The position numbers and the translations under genes are program-made. Below the pieces are notes generated by a model. It did not search any database, was not told the origin of the DNA, and saw only the letters and a list, made by a program, of their open reading frames with translations. From contig JAIWWG010000179.1 in the NCBI GenBank assembly GCA_025435555.1, positions 1 through 25,493 on the forward strand: a stretch of DNA of 25,493 nt, written 5' to 3'. The DNA comes from Chytriomyces cf. hyalinus JEL632. Taxonomy: Eukaryota; Chytridiomycota; Chytridiomycetes; Chytridiales; Chytriomycetaceae. Of this stretch, positions 9,832 through 19,970 are shown piece after piece (positions within the stretch are counted from its first letter, which is position 1; the number at the start of each line of letters is the position of its first letter).

Positions 9832-10464
9832 AACGGAGGAATGTGGAGGAAATGCCAATGATGGCTTGGATGGAGCTGCTGGTGCACTATCTGAATCATC
9901 AGTCATGAAATGGGATGGTTCCATAGACGCAATGAATTTAGCAGAACTGGCAGTGTGGCCTTGATGGAGATAGTCGTATCAGCTAGACAGTCTGCAATCA
10001 TAGCCCGAAATCGAAACTTGTGGAGCCACCAGGTCTGAACGCGCCCAATGGCCCTAAGATATCTGGAATCCAAACCACGACCATTGTATTAGTGTTGGAT
10101 TTAAAACCACCACTAAGCAAATTCAATGCACTGTCGAAGCAGATGATAGAGTGGAAATGGTGGAGTTGAATGGAGAGATATTGCCTGGCGACAGAACGAT
10201 GGAAGCTTGCACCCCTACTGTACCAGACAAATAGATCTCAGCATCAACCATGCCCAAACTATCCGCGTTGATAAAAAGACATATATGCCCAGGCACAAAT
10301 TCCAGTCCAGGAGGAATGTGGAACCGTTCTGCGAGACTGACACACATGAAAAAGGACCGGCACTGAGATCAGCCATTGTTATCAGCCATGACAGAATACA
10401 ATCAAAATACGCGGTGGAGGGATTATCAAAACAAAGGTGGGGGATATTCATGCATCTGAAGTTT
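9832..10464. other. Unassigned region
   Basis: Only short open stretches are present. The best is on the minus strand, 10347-10123, with RFHIPPGLEFVPGH and SLGMVDAEIYLSG, which has protein-like composition but no family I can name and no clear neighbouring exon. Confidence 0.25.
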
Positions 10465-10890
10465 CAACTGAGAGGGACCTGACAGAACCAAAACAAAGTA
10501 CCTTCAAATCATATCCAACAGGGCAAAAAGTGCAAACCCTTCATTTATTGCCACACTTTGTGTGTGCTTTGTACTCACTGCAGCCACTTTGAACCTTGAA
10601 CAGCACAAAAATAGTTTCAATGAGCATCTTCTACAAGGTGATTGCCAAGAGAATATTGATTGAGCTTTCACTGGTTATCACTGCTCTGGTGGTGTATGCA
10701 CAAGAAGGCACTCTAAATGAGCAGGGTAATTGTGGCTTCAGTTCAGTCCTAGTCCATTGCTGCAAATCTAGCTTTATAACTGACATTGTCTTCTTCTTCA
10801 GAAAAAAGAGCTTTAAACTGTTGAAATGAGAATTCAAGCAATTCAGGCATTCTGAGGATTTGAGGCTCAGGAAGTTCAAGCAAGTGCCCA
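10465..10890 (+). pseudogene. PAM2 cassette copy C
   Basis: The left edge shares actgagagggacctgacag with copy B. The exon encodes MSIFYKVIAKRILIEL followed by SLVITALVVYAQEGTLNEQ, clearly homologous to copy A. A 76-nt intron, 10726-10801 (GTAATT...CTTCTTCAG), matches copy A in position and length. After splicing the frame ends within eight codons (EKRALNC then stop), giving at most a 40-60 residue peptide with a hydrophobic segment. The region matching the PAM2 peptide (about 10853-10890) is eroded to an EVQAS-like remnant. It is probably a decayed copy, although a tiny membrane or secreted peptide is possible. Confidence 0.45.
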
Positions 10891-11999
10891 AGGTATTGCA
10901 AAATTAACGTTTTCCCCCACATTCATTGATTAATGTTTATGATCACCAGTGCTTTGGAGGATCGAAAAGATCCATTATTTTTTGTTCTTGTTCTTCAGGG
11001 AGTTATTTCGGAGGATGATTCCTGGGCCGCATTTGAGCAGGATTTGGAAGGGTTGATTTGGTTGGATATTTTGGCAGAATCAAGATAATGGTTATTTCCA
11101 AGTATTGGAGAAAGCTGCTTGCTTTCAAAGCTTGATGGCAAGTGATGAATTGTGCACTGATCTTGATGAGTCTTTTGAGGGATGCGAATGATACCAAAAG
11201 AGCAGTCAATAAAACCATGAACTGGATAGCCATTTAGCACCTGTGGCTTGTTGCTCTAGAATAGCATATTCTCAGGGGATCTGCTATGTACCAGAGTGGG
11301 CAAGCATGTGCTGTGGATGCTATTGACCAAATTGTGGATTCGTTGCAGACTGTGGGAGATCAGTATGAGAGAGTGTGTGAAGTTCCACAGTGCATTTTGA
11401 CTTTAAGAGATGGTGACAGAGCCCAGTGGGCTGTTCAAAATTGATTGTGCATTCATGAGCAAGTCCCCACCAACGCCCGCCTAAGTCTATTACAGTGCGT
11501 AATGAGCGTAATGCCAGACGCATCCAGAGACACAAACGCATTTAGAGACACAAACGCAGATGTAGACAAATCTGGAGACACAAACAAATTGCTTCCATTT
11601 GATCGCAGCAGCATTGCTTGCGAGTGCAGCATTTTTGGGGTGTGCAGCTGCATCTGGCAACGAGTTGGCTGCCATGTTTTCCCATCATCAGAATGTTGCT
11701 TGTATTTCAATTGCCCAGTTTCTGTTCCATTGCACCATCTCTTTCATTATTTGTTACATGCGTTTCATCACACACTGCCGCATTTTCCCAAGTTTAGCAG
11801 TCTTGCCACTTGTCATTTATATTCCAACAGGCACTGTTAATCCAAGAGGTCCTATTCTTCCTAGTCCTCAAGGATGTAACAAAGTGAAAATGAAGAGCTG
11901 TATGACTAGAACCTTACCGAAAAAAAGCAGATTTTACACAAAACCCTCATTTTTAATATACTCCATCTCCTTCCACTCCAGTCATACAAATATCATGTC
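10891..11999. other. Unassigned AT-rich region with small repeats
   Basis: One exon-like island at about 11000-11077 (GVISEDDSWAAFEQDLEGL) is preceded by a plausible intron (10892-10999, GTATTG...TTCTTCAG), but it stops soon after with no recognisable continuation. At 11523-11588 a short motif, agacacaaac, recurs four times at roughly 15-30 nt spacing. No RNA gene was seen. Confidence 0.3.
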
Positions 12000-12006
12000 A
12001 GAAATG

Positions 12007-12480
12007 TGTAACAAAGCTCTGCGGTGTTTAGATTATATGTGGCCTGGACCAATCCAAGTTACATATAGCACAGAGGGCAGTACAGGTGCTCAGACTTGAA
12101 TGCATGCATTAGGACCATCCATAAGAGTGCCTGTGAGAAGTTTGGTGCATGTTGGAAAAGCCTATCTCTGCAGAAAGGGAGTTGGTGGGAGGAATCAAAC
12201 CACTCAGAGTGCCAACAAAAGACCCAGTGGCAAAGTGCTGCAAATGAGCAAAGGACAGCACCTCCACAGATGTCATCTCAGGATTGTGTAAAAAAGCTCT
12301 GGGGTTTTGCAAAGATGCAGGTTGCATCTGCAGGTTATATGTAGCCTGGACCAATCTATGTAACATACAGCACAGAAAGCTTTACAAGTGCTCGAACTTG
12401 ATCACATGTATTAGAACCGTCTGTAAAAGTGCCTTTGAGAAGTTTGGTACATTTTAATAAAGGCAATGTCAGCAGACAGG
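12007..12480. repeat. Diverged tandem duplication, about 280-300 bp period
   Basis: The block starting gtgtaacaaagctctg (12007) recurs as gtgtaaaaaagctctg (12287). The block starting atatgtggcctggaccaat (12035) recurs as atatgtagcctggaccaat (12337). Homology continues through gagaagtttggtgcat and gagaagtttggtacat. A 22-nt length difference between the blocks explains the two offsets (280 and 302). Confidence 0.65.
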
Positions 12481-13190
12481 GACTTGGTGGGAACTGATAA
12501 TGTCTCTACCAGCAACCCAGTCCTACTCAACAGGTTTTGGCAATCCAGGCATTGATCCAAACTGCCCATGCAAAGTACCCTAGGCATTAAAACATTTTAT
12601 TACATTTTCTGCAGCTAGGATTTGTCTCTATGCTGGAAAGTGCAATTTAACTTAAACCCACTTAAAAGCTTCTCAGGAATGTGCCACATACCAAAACTGC
12701 TGGCAATTGTTCTCCAAAATATTGAAACACACGTTTACACCTTGTTCTTGAAGCATTTGTCTCTGGGCTGGAAACTGATGATGTCTCCCACAACAAACCA
12801 GTCCCACTCAACAGCTTTTTGCAACTTTCAAAGAGCATGGAAACATGTTGTTATACTTTTCACCAGAAGGATTTGTCTTTGTGTAGAAAATTGATGATGT
12901 CTCCAGCAAGAACCCAGTCCCACTCAATAACTTTTGCAACCCAGATATCCATCCAAACTGCTACTTCTCACTTCAGAGAGCATGGAAACATGTTATTACA
13001 TGTTCTTGCTGAAAGATTTGTCTATGTGATGAAACCTGGAGATGTCTCCCCCAACAACTTAGTTGCACTCTGCAGCTAGTTGCATCCTAAACATCCATGT
13101 AACCTACTACTTTTTACTTCAAAGAGCATTGAAACATATCAATCCACCTTCTTGCAGAAGGTTTCGTCTGCAGAATTTAAACTGATAATA
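12480..13190. repeat. Degenerate tandem repeat, about 116-145 bp period
   Basis: Units begin near 12621, 12756, 12872, 13017 and 13162 with tttgtct-like starts. Most continue with gatgatgtctccc, cccagtcccactcaa and agagcatggaaacatgtt. An earlier unit near 12480 shares the middle part. Identity between units is modest, so this is an old array. It differs in sequence from the 140-bp satellite further right. Confidence 0.6.
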
Positions 13191-13782
13191 TATTTATATC
13201 ATAAATTTTTGGTAAAACCTTTTAAAAAATATACAATTGCAAACAACAATATCTTTCAGTTCACTTTATGTGACGACTGATGCAAACACTGAATCCATTG
13301 GTGCATCTTTTCAATGCACCAATCTGTATCTTTCCGCTTCAAAGTAATTGTCAAGTGCATTGTCATACTGCATTGACAGCAACAAACTTGCTTTTTCACT
13401 CACTCGCACTTGCCTCTCAACAGCTACTTTCATTTGGTTCATCTGTTTCTTCACTTGACCTTCACACGTGTTCTGACTTTAATCTTAGTGTGGCATATAT
13501 ATTTTTGTATTTTAGTCATTTGAGTTAATTTGATTGATTCGCATGCTCAGTCAATCCTACAGGTTCAGCACAAACCATTCAGAGGTATGAGAGCATAACA
13601 AAACAAGGCAACTCACTGTCACAGCAATCACACAATCTCAAGAAAAGTACTTTTATTTAAGGAGTTCTTGAAATTGATCATAAAATTGATGGGCGCAAAC
13701 TTTTCAGAGGCATGGACCATAATAAAAAAAGTTGCTATCAAGGCAATCTTGACGCATGATAACATAACAAATAACAATTTAG
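13191..13782. other. Spacer between repeat arrays
   Basis: This is AT-rich noncoding sequence. Near 13567 and 13693 a segment beginning gcacaaaccattcagaggtatg is repeated as gcgcaaacttttcagaggcatg (offset about 126), probably a very decayed repeat pair. No gene was seen. Confidence 0.35.
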
Positions 13783-15201
13783 GGGGGTGTGAGTTAAGAT
13801 GTGCAATAATTGATGTGGAAATGTAAGAATAAATGTGACACAGAATGAGAGAAATGACTTACCAAATCTCACAATGAGAGTAACAATTGTCATTTTTTCA
13901 AATCTATCTTACCTTATGCACATGAAGAGGGAGTTGAGGTAAGCATTTATTGATGGAAATGCATAAATAAAAGTAATACAGCATGAGAGAAATGACTTAA
14001 CAAATGTCACAAAGAGAGCAACAATCGACATTTTTTCAAGTTTATCTTATCTTACACACATGTGAAGGGAATTGAGCTGAGCATTTCATGATATGGACGT
14101 GTATGAAAAAAAGAGACACAGCATGAGAGAAATGACTCAACAAATCTTACAAAGAAAGTAACAGTCGTCAGTTTTTCAAGTTTATCATATCTGATGCACA
14201 TGTAGAGGGAATTGAGCTGAGCATTTATTGATATGGACGTGTATGAAAAAAAGTGATACAGCATGAGAGAAATGACTTAACAAATGTCGCAACGAGAGTA
14301 ACCGTTGTCATTTTTTTGAGTCTATGTCATCAGATGCGCATGTAGAGGGAATTGAGCTGAGCATTTATTGATATGGACGTGTATGAAAAAAAGTGATACA
14401 GCATGAGAGAAATGACTTAACAAATGTCGCAACGAGAGTAACCGTTGTCATTTTTTTGAGTCTATGTCATCAGATGCGCATGTAGAGGGAATTGAGCTGA
14501 GCATTTATTGATATGGACGTGTATGAAAAAAAGTGACTCGACATGAGAGAAATGACTTAACAAATGTCGCAACGAGAGTAACAGTTGTCATTTTTTCGAG
14601 TCTATGTCATCAGATGCGCATGTAGAGGGAATTGAGCTGAGCATTTATTGATATGTGCATGTATGAAAAAAAGTGATACAGCATGAGAGAAATGACTTAA
14701 CAAATGTCGCAACGAGAGTAACGGTTGTCATGTTTTCAAGTTTATCTTATCTGATGCACATGTAGAGGGAATTGAGCTGAGCATTTATTGATATGGACGT
14801 GTATGAAAAAAAGTGACTCGACATGAGAGAAATGACTTAACAAATGTCGCAACGAGAGTAACAGTTGTCATTTTTTCGAGTCTATGTCATCAGATGCGCA
14901 TGTAGAGGGAATTGAGCTGAGCATTTATTGATATGGACGTGTATGAAAAAAAGTGACTCGACATGAGAGAAATGACTTAACAAATGTCGCAACGAGAGTA
15001 ACAGTCGTCATTTTTTCGAGTCTATGTCATCTGATGCACATGTAGAGGGAATTGAGCTGAGCATTTATTGATATGGACGTGTATGAAAAAAAGTGACTCG
15101 ACATGAGAGAAATGACTTAACAAATGTCGCAACGAGAGTAACGGTCGTCATTTTTTCGAGTCTATGTCATCTGATGCACATGTAGAGGGAATTGAGCTGA
15201 G
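13783..15201. repeat. 140-bp subtelomeric satellite array
   Basis: The anchor tgtagagggaattgagctga recurs at exactly 140-bp steps at 14201, 14341, 14481, 14621, 14761, 14901, 15041 and 15181. Diverged units lie at 14061 and 13923, and a poorer one near 13783. Units from 14201 rightward are nearly identical; for example 14221-14340 equals 14361-14480. Two subtypes alternate (gtgatacagcatgag versus gtgactcgacatgag). The last unit is cut after attgagctgag at 15201, where telomere repeat begins. No unit encodes a conserved protein. The position between genes and telomere repeat marks it as subtelomeric. Confidence 0.93.
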
Positions 15202-15213
15202 AGTTAGGGTTAG
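15202..15213 (+). repeat. Telomere repeat remnant between satellite and LINE copy 1
   Basis: The sequence agttagggttag, about 1.7 units of TTAGGG, lies exactly between the truncated satellite unit and the 5' end of the truncated LINE. With one extra base on each side it equals the gttagggttaga found at the second junction (20154). G-strand orientation implies that the chromosome end lies to the right. Confidence 0.85.
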
Positions 15214-15214
15214 A

Positions 15215-16152
15215 CCCATGTGCGTACCTCTCGAAAAAGCGGTCGTGGAGGTCGCACTGGACCTGGAGGGCGTATTGTCCCAGGTGCTGCCCCTGCCTCA
15301 ACAACAACTGTTTCTGTACCCGTTGCTGTTGAAAACACTTCCACACAGGTTGTTGAAGCCGCCTGGTCCACTGTTGCACGTAATGGAACGCGTCGTGCCC
15401 CTCCACCATCTTGCGAATCTCGTCAACGCGCGCCGCAAACTCAGCAGCAGTATGATGAAAAAACACACCGCATGCGTCAAAAGAAGGCATTACAGATGGC
15501 GAAAGCTGTCCCTGAACCGAAAAAGTTTGCAGTGATCCGTGTTGAACTCCACAGCAGTCGTCAGTTGCGCGGATGTTCCTTCCGGGACCGGAAACATTTG
15601 ATCGATGCGTTTGTGGGACAGATGGGGGTTCGCCACAATGTGGCTCTTACCTCATCTATTGGTAACTCCATCATTGAGCTGTATTGTCCGACTGATGTTG
15701 TTCTGGAAGTGGTGCGAGTTCTTAGGGAGCGTGGCCAACAAGTCCTCCTTGCAGCCTTCAACCCACTCATATCCGACATTGACGGAAATCGCCTTGACTC
15801 CACCCAGACAGAAAAAGCTGCCAAGCGCCTCGCGTTTTTGTGCAAAGCCGCACGTACTGTCAATCTCCGTGCTGCCATCCTTGCCGGTGCCTCTCAGCAA
15901 CTCAAGGAAGCCACGCAGAAAGTGTTTGAAACCATCCGAGGCTCCCCATCCGACTCCCTTCTTGCACCCCCACGCCCCCACCGTAGCGCGTTTGCGAAAT
16001 TTGCTGCCCCAGACACACTGTCGCTAACTGATTTTGTGACTCTCGACCCAGTTCCGGAATCTACTGAGTTTGTCGATAGTCAAGACGATGTTGCCATGTC
16101 TGTGTCCAATCTGGATCTTGGTCCCGCGGCTGACGCCGCCGACCAAGAATGA
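15215..16152 (+). pseudogene. LINE ORF1, 5'-truncated (copy 1)
   Basis: About 312 codons corresponding to residues 316-627 of the full ORF1 at 20182. The zinc-ribbon-like region, Ser/Thr/Ala-rich region and coiled coil are missing. The Arg/Gly-rich segment (RTSRKSGRGGRTGPGGR) and the C-terminal domain (RVELHSSRQLRG, SSIGNSIIELYCP) remain. There is no in-frame ATG near the break; the first ATG, at 15218, is out of frame. The sequence ends GAATGA, overlapping ORF2 by ATGA. The remaining part appears identical in protein to copy 2. Confidence 0.85.
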
Positions 16153-19100
16153 TCAAAATCGCATTTTCGAATCTCAACGGGCTGTCTGGCAAAGCCGAAG
16201 AAGTCCTGAGATTCAAGTCTGCGCAATCTGTTGACCTTTCTTTAATGGTGGAAACGTGGCTCTCCCCAACATCCTCCATTCCTTTTCGACCACACCTATT
16301 TAATATCACAAGTACAAACACGGAGGCAATTGCGGGAGGTCGGCGCAATTTTGGCGGCATTTTGGCGTTCTCAACTGCAACTCTCTCCCCCCAATTCCGA
16401 GTTATCTATGAAGATCCCTTGGGGTTCTATTGCGCAATGCGCATCTCTGATCTTATCCTCATCACTGCCTACATCCCCCCCTCTGCTGACAATCGGGTAA
16501 TCGGGGACATGCTTCAAAAAGCGGAAACGTTATCTGAAGGCTTTACGTTGCGTTGTCTTTTGGTTGGCGATCTGAACGCACGGATGACGGATGCTGGTGA
16601 TTCACTCACAAACACACGTGGAACGTATATGCAGCAGGAACTGTTCAACTCTGGACTTGCGCTTCAAATCCCGGAGTCTGGGAAATGGACGTCGTGGGCT
16701 GGTGGTGGTCGAGGGATTCCGGATGTTGTACTCTCGAGCTTCCCAGTCTCTAACCTCACAGTTCATGAAGGCGAGTCACTTGGAGGTTCGGACCATCGGC
16801 CGCTGACATTTTCTGTGCCACTGGATGTCGAAACCAAGCCCAAGTCTTTTGCGCGCTGGAATGTTCGTCGCCTCACAACTGCCAAATACCATCAGCGTTT
16901 TGCTGAGGAGCTGGAGTCCACGCAGCAGGAGATCATGGATCAACTGGAATTGCTGCGAACACGCTTGGAAAGCCCTGCTGTGGGATACGTTGCGGGTGTA
17001 TCACAGTGCGATGCACACACCGTGGCACCTGCAGTAGGCGCCAACCCTCCGGGAAGTACTTCCCATGCTTCTCTTGATCCTGTTACCCACACTGCAGATT
17101 GCCCCAGAGCCACCACTCACATGTCTGACAGTCCTTCTCAGTCCGCTGGTCCATCCCACTCCCATCCACGTTCTGTCGATGCTCCCAACCCATCTACGCA
17201 GCAGGACATGTGCTTATGCCTGGAATTGCTGCGAACGAGCTTTGAAAGCCCTGCTGTGGGGTACATCGCGGGTGCATCACAGTGCGATGCACACACCGCG
17301 GTACCTGCAGTAGGCGCTCCCCTCCCGGGAAGTACTTCTCGCTCCTCGCTCTTGAACAATACTCACACACCAAACCGTGCTAGAACTCAAGAGTTGATCA
17401 ACGAGGCCTGGGAACACTTCCTGTCATGGGTCCGAAATGCTGCGTCAAAGTCAATTGGTGTCCTCCAAGTCTCTGACCATCTGCCATCGGAGTTTTGGAC
17501 TGATGAGCTTGAACAAAGTCGGGACAACGTGCAGCAAGAACTTGCGAACGTGCAACAGGAAATCGAGCGTGGCCAGTTGTCTCGTCTCGAAATCAAACGC
17601 CTTGCTTCCGAACTGACCAACACTCAGCGTGCTTACCGGGCGGATCTGACCACACGCAAGCGCGTGCTCTTCGAAGATGCTGTCGATAAGCTCACAGTCC
17701 CACAAAACATGTCCTCGTTCATGCGCATGGTAAAAGGAGCCAAGTCGCGAAAAGACCGCACTGTCTGCAAACTGGACCCGGCGAAAATCAATGAACACGC
17801 TGCCCATTTTCGAACTACCTTTGGAGCACCTCCGACTGGACATCCCCAACCTGGACCCCCTGCGCTTGAGGAAATCCAGTCGCGTCCAACTCAGGAAGTC
17901 TTCAACCCGGATGCGATCATGTCTGCGATTGCTGGACTCCCACTCGGAAAGGCTACTGGATCCGATGGAATTCCTGCTGAACTCATCAAAGCCGGTGGCG
18001 ATCTCATGGCTGACGTTCTCAGTGTTTTCCTGCCCATGGTCCATGCTGCTGCAACTATTCCATCTGACTGGAGGAAGGCGCTCATTGTGCCAGTCTTCAA
18101 GAAGAAGGGATCTGATCAGGACATTGCAAACTACCGACCTATTGCACTGACAAGTACGATACGACGACTCTACGAGCGGCTGCTTGTTCCTGAACTTGGA
18201 CCCGTAATGCAACAACTCGATGACTTTCAAGGTGGCTTCAGACCCGGTCGGTCCTCGCTCGATCAAGCCATGGTTCTCCACGAAACCCTGAACACCAATG
18301 AACATGCTTCGACTATCCTGCTGGACATCAAAGCGGCATATGACGAAGTCGATCGAAGGGTTCTTTGGCAAATGCTCACACAAGTCTTCGGCCTGGACGA
18401 ATTCATGCTTGCACGGCTCCAGGATCTTTTCGATCACAACTCGTGCTGTCTGGTGGTGGCTGGCGTGATTAGTGATCCGATTGACAACGAACGAGGTCTT
18501 TTGCAGGGTGCTACTCTGTCCCCGATTTTGTTCAACTGTCACATCCATGGTCTCTCAATTCGGCTACGTGCTCCTGGAATCCCGCGAATTCGAATCAACG
18601 GTATCCATCTCAATAACCTCCTGTTTGCAGACGATACGTCCTTGGTAGCTGCAAATCAACATGATCTCGCAGTCCTGCTCCGAACGTGTGAGGAATGGTC
18701 CAACACTGTCGGCATCCGGTTCTCGCCATCCAAGTGCATCTATCTCGGTCCTGTTCCAGCACTACGTGATGTACCTCTCAAGCTCTACAACGTGGACCTT
18801 CCATCCCAGCAATGTGCCCCGTATCTCGGCATCCCTTTTGGCCAACACGGAATCAACTGGGCTCTGCTGGCAAAGGAACGAACTTCAAAAGCGCGTGGTG
18901 TCATTGTGGCGCTGGCATCGGTAGGTATGAATGCAATGGGCTGGGCTCCTGCAGCTTCTGTTACTATCTACAGGAGTTTCATTCGGCCGGTCCTTGAATA
19001 TGGCATTGCTCTCAAGCTCCCATCCGCGTCCACGCTCAAGTTGTACGAGTCGGTCCAACGTCTTGCACTACGGACTCTCACATCAACACCCCGCAACACG

Positions 19101-19970
19101 TCCACTGCCGCTCTCCACAAGCTGCTGCAAGTCGAACCATTCAAACACCGTGCTACCGAGCTCAATCTCATGTGGTCCTCCCGATTGCATAACTCAACTG
19201 ATCGTTCTATCCCGGCTGTTCGTTTCTGGCGCGGCGCTCTGCTTGGTGCTGACAAACCATTTCAGGAATGTCTTCCCCGCCTTGCTCGCTCCAACCCACT
19301 TGTGACTCATGTGGATGCTAAATGGATTGATTTTCGACAGCAACCACTGGTTCCCCCACCTCCAGCTGAAGTTCCGTTCCGGTACCCTCCGAAGCCAAAA
19401 CAAGCGCTGTCTGACAATGCTCGCAAGAAGCTGCGCAAGGAATCCATCGTCAACCTGGACAACAACCTGGACACCATTGCTGGCGCAATCCAAGTCGAAA
19501 CCAAAGACCCAGTCCGGCCGTATCTGACTGCCTGCAAGGGAATTGACCGCAAGACACGCAACAACATCCTTCGCTGGACTCTTGGTGCCGTCACCCGACA
19601 CGAACCGTGCCTCAAGTGCAACGACGTACTGACCCGATCCCATGCTGCTGACTGTTCTGGTGCCACTGCTCTCCTGCGCATCAACTGGGACACGCTTGCA
19701 CCTCCTGCCGGCCGAATGACCTGGCTTGATACGATCCTGAATGAAGTCCGGAATACACCGCCCTCCGAAATCGACACGTACACCGAAGTCTCTTCTGCCG
19801 TAGCTCTCATCTACACCGAATGTCGCCACCTCCAACAGCAAGCCAATGGCTACTGGGCCGAGCCAGATGCACCCGCACGACCACTGCCGCCTCGAAGACC
19901 GCGAAATCGCATACCTCAACCCGGGGGAGCCCCGCTTGGGCGACCACGGCAAAACCCGGAGCCTGGATAA
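16149..19970 (+). CDS. LINE ORF2: APE endonuclease and reverse transcriptase (copy 1, intact)
   Basis: A 1273-residue polyprotein that would nick telomeric DNA and reverse-transcribe the element RNA. The APE-type endonuclease spans about residues 1-225, with N8, E35, Y108, GDLNAR (140-145) and SDH (214-216). A linker contains a duplicated segment starting at residues 266 and 358, then a Gln/Glu-rich helical region. Reverse transcriptase motifs follow in order: GSDGIPAELIK, NYRPIALTS, GGFRPGRSSLDQ, LLDIKAAYDEVD (catalytic D726), QGATLSPILFN and LLFADD (catalytic D828, D829). A C-terminal CLKC...H...C motif begins at C1154. No RNase H domain is seen. The start codon overlaps the ORF1 stop (ATGA), suggesting termination-reinitiation. 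The frame is uninterrupted. Confidence 0.95.
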   Translation: MIKIAFSNLNGLSGKAEEVLRFKSAQSVDLSLMVETWLSPTSSIPFRPHLFNITSTNTEAIAGGRRNFGGILAFSTATLSPQFRVIYEDPLGFYCAMRISDLILITAYIPPSADNRVIGDMLQKAETLSEGFTLRCLLVGDLNARMTDAGDSLTNTRGTYMQQELFNSGLALQIPESGKWTSWAGGGRGIPDVVLSSFPVSNLTVHEGESLGGSDHRPLTFSVPLDVETKPKSFARWNVRRLTTAKYHQRFAEELESTQQEIMDQLELLRTRLESPAVGYVAGVSQCDAHTVAPAVGANPPGSTSHASLDPVTHTADCPRATTHMSDSPSQSAGPSHSHPRSVDAPNPSTQQDMCLCLELLRTSFESPAVGYIAGASQCDAHTAVPAVGAPLPGSTSRSSLLNNTHTPNRARTQELINEAWEHFLSWVRNAASKSIGVLQVSDHLPSEFWTDELEQSRDNVQQELANVQQEIERGQLSRLEIKRLASELTNTQRAYRADLTTRKRVLFEDAVDKLTVPQNMSSFMRMVKGAKSRKDRTVCKLDPAKINEHAAHFRTTFGAPPTGHPQPGPPALEEIQSRPTQEVFNPDAIMSAIAGLPLGKATGSDGIPAELIKAGGDLMADVLSVFLPMVHAAATIPSDWRKALIVPVFKKKGSDQDIANYRPIALTSTIRRLYERLLVPELGPVMQQLDDFQGGFRPGRSSLDQAMVLHETLNTNEHASTILLDIKAAYDEVDRRVLWQMLTQVFGLDEFMLARLQDLFDHNSCCLVVAGVISDPIDNERGLLQGATLSPILFNCHIHGLSIRLRAPGIPRIRINGIHLNNLLFADDTSLVAANQHDLAVLLRTCEEWSNTVGIRFSPSKCIYLGPVPALRDVPLKLYNVDLPSQQCAPYLGIPFGQHGINWALLAKERTSKARGVIVALASVGMNAMGWAPAASVTIYRSFIRPVLEYGIALKLPSASTLKLYESVQRLALRTLTSTPRNTSTAALHKLLQVEPFKHRATELNLMWSSRLHNSTDRSIPAVRFWRGALLGADKPFQECLPRLARSNPLVTHVDAKWIDFRQQPLVPPPPAEVPFRYPPKPKQALSDNARKKLRKESIVNLDNNLDTIAGAIQVETKDPVRPYLTACKGIDRKTRNNILRWTLGAVTRHEPCLKCNDVLTRSHAADCSGATALLRINWDTLAPPAGRMTWLDTILNEVRNTPPSEIDTYTEVSSAVALIYTECRHLQQQANGYWAEPDAPARPLPPRRPRNRIPQPGGAPLGRPRQNPEPG
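16944..17346 (+). repeat. Internal duplication in the ORF2 linker (copy 1)
   Basis: Two segments of about 127 nt, at 16944-17070 and 17220-17346, share ctggaattgctgcgaac, ctgctgtggg, acagtgcgatgcacacacc and ggaagtactt. The 276-nt offset is exactly 92 codons, so frame is kept. Both encode LELLRT...ESPAVGY.AG.SQCDAHT. The same pair is present in copy 2 at 22857-22983 and 23133-23259. Confidence 0.9.

Noticed and set aside
10123-10347. Minus-strand fragment resembling a dUTPase (IPPGLEFVPGH, GMVDAE)
   Set aside because: Motif spacing does not fit dUTPase and no flanking motifs are present.
13783-15201. Regular direct repeats as a CRISPR array
   Set aside because: The 140-bp units are contiguous and contain no unique spacers between short repeats, and the context is eukaryotic. 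It is a satellite.
15220-16152. Apparent start of a 310-residue protein at 15220
   Set aside because: The codon is GTG, in frame with the interior of full-length ORF1. It is a truncated ORF1, not a new gene start.
17451-18548. Long minus-strand open frame of 365 codons (again at 23364-24461)
   Set aside because: It lies antisense to the reverse transcriptase region of ORF2, shows no recognisable motif, and recurs only because the element is duplicated. Treated as a shadow of ORF2.
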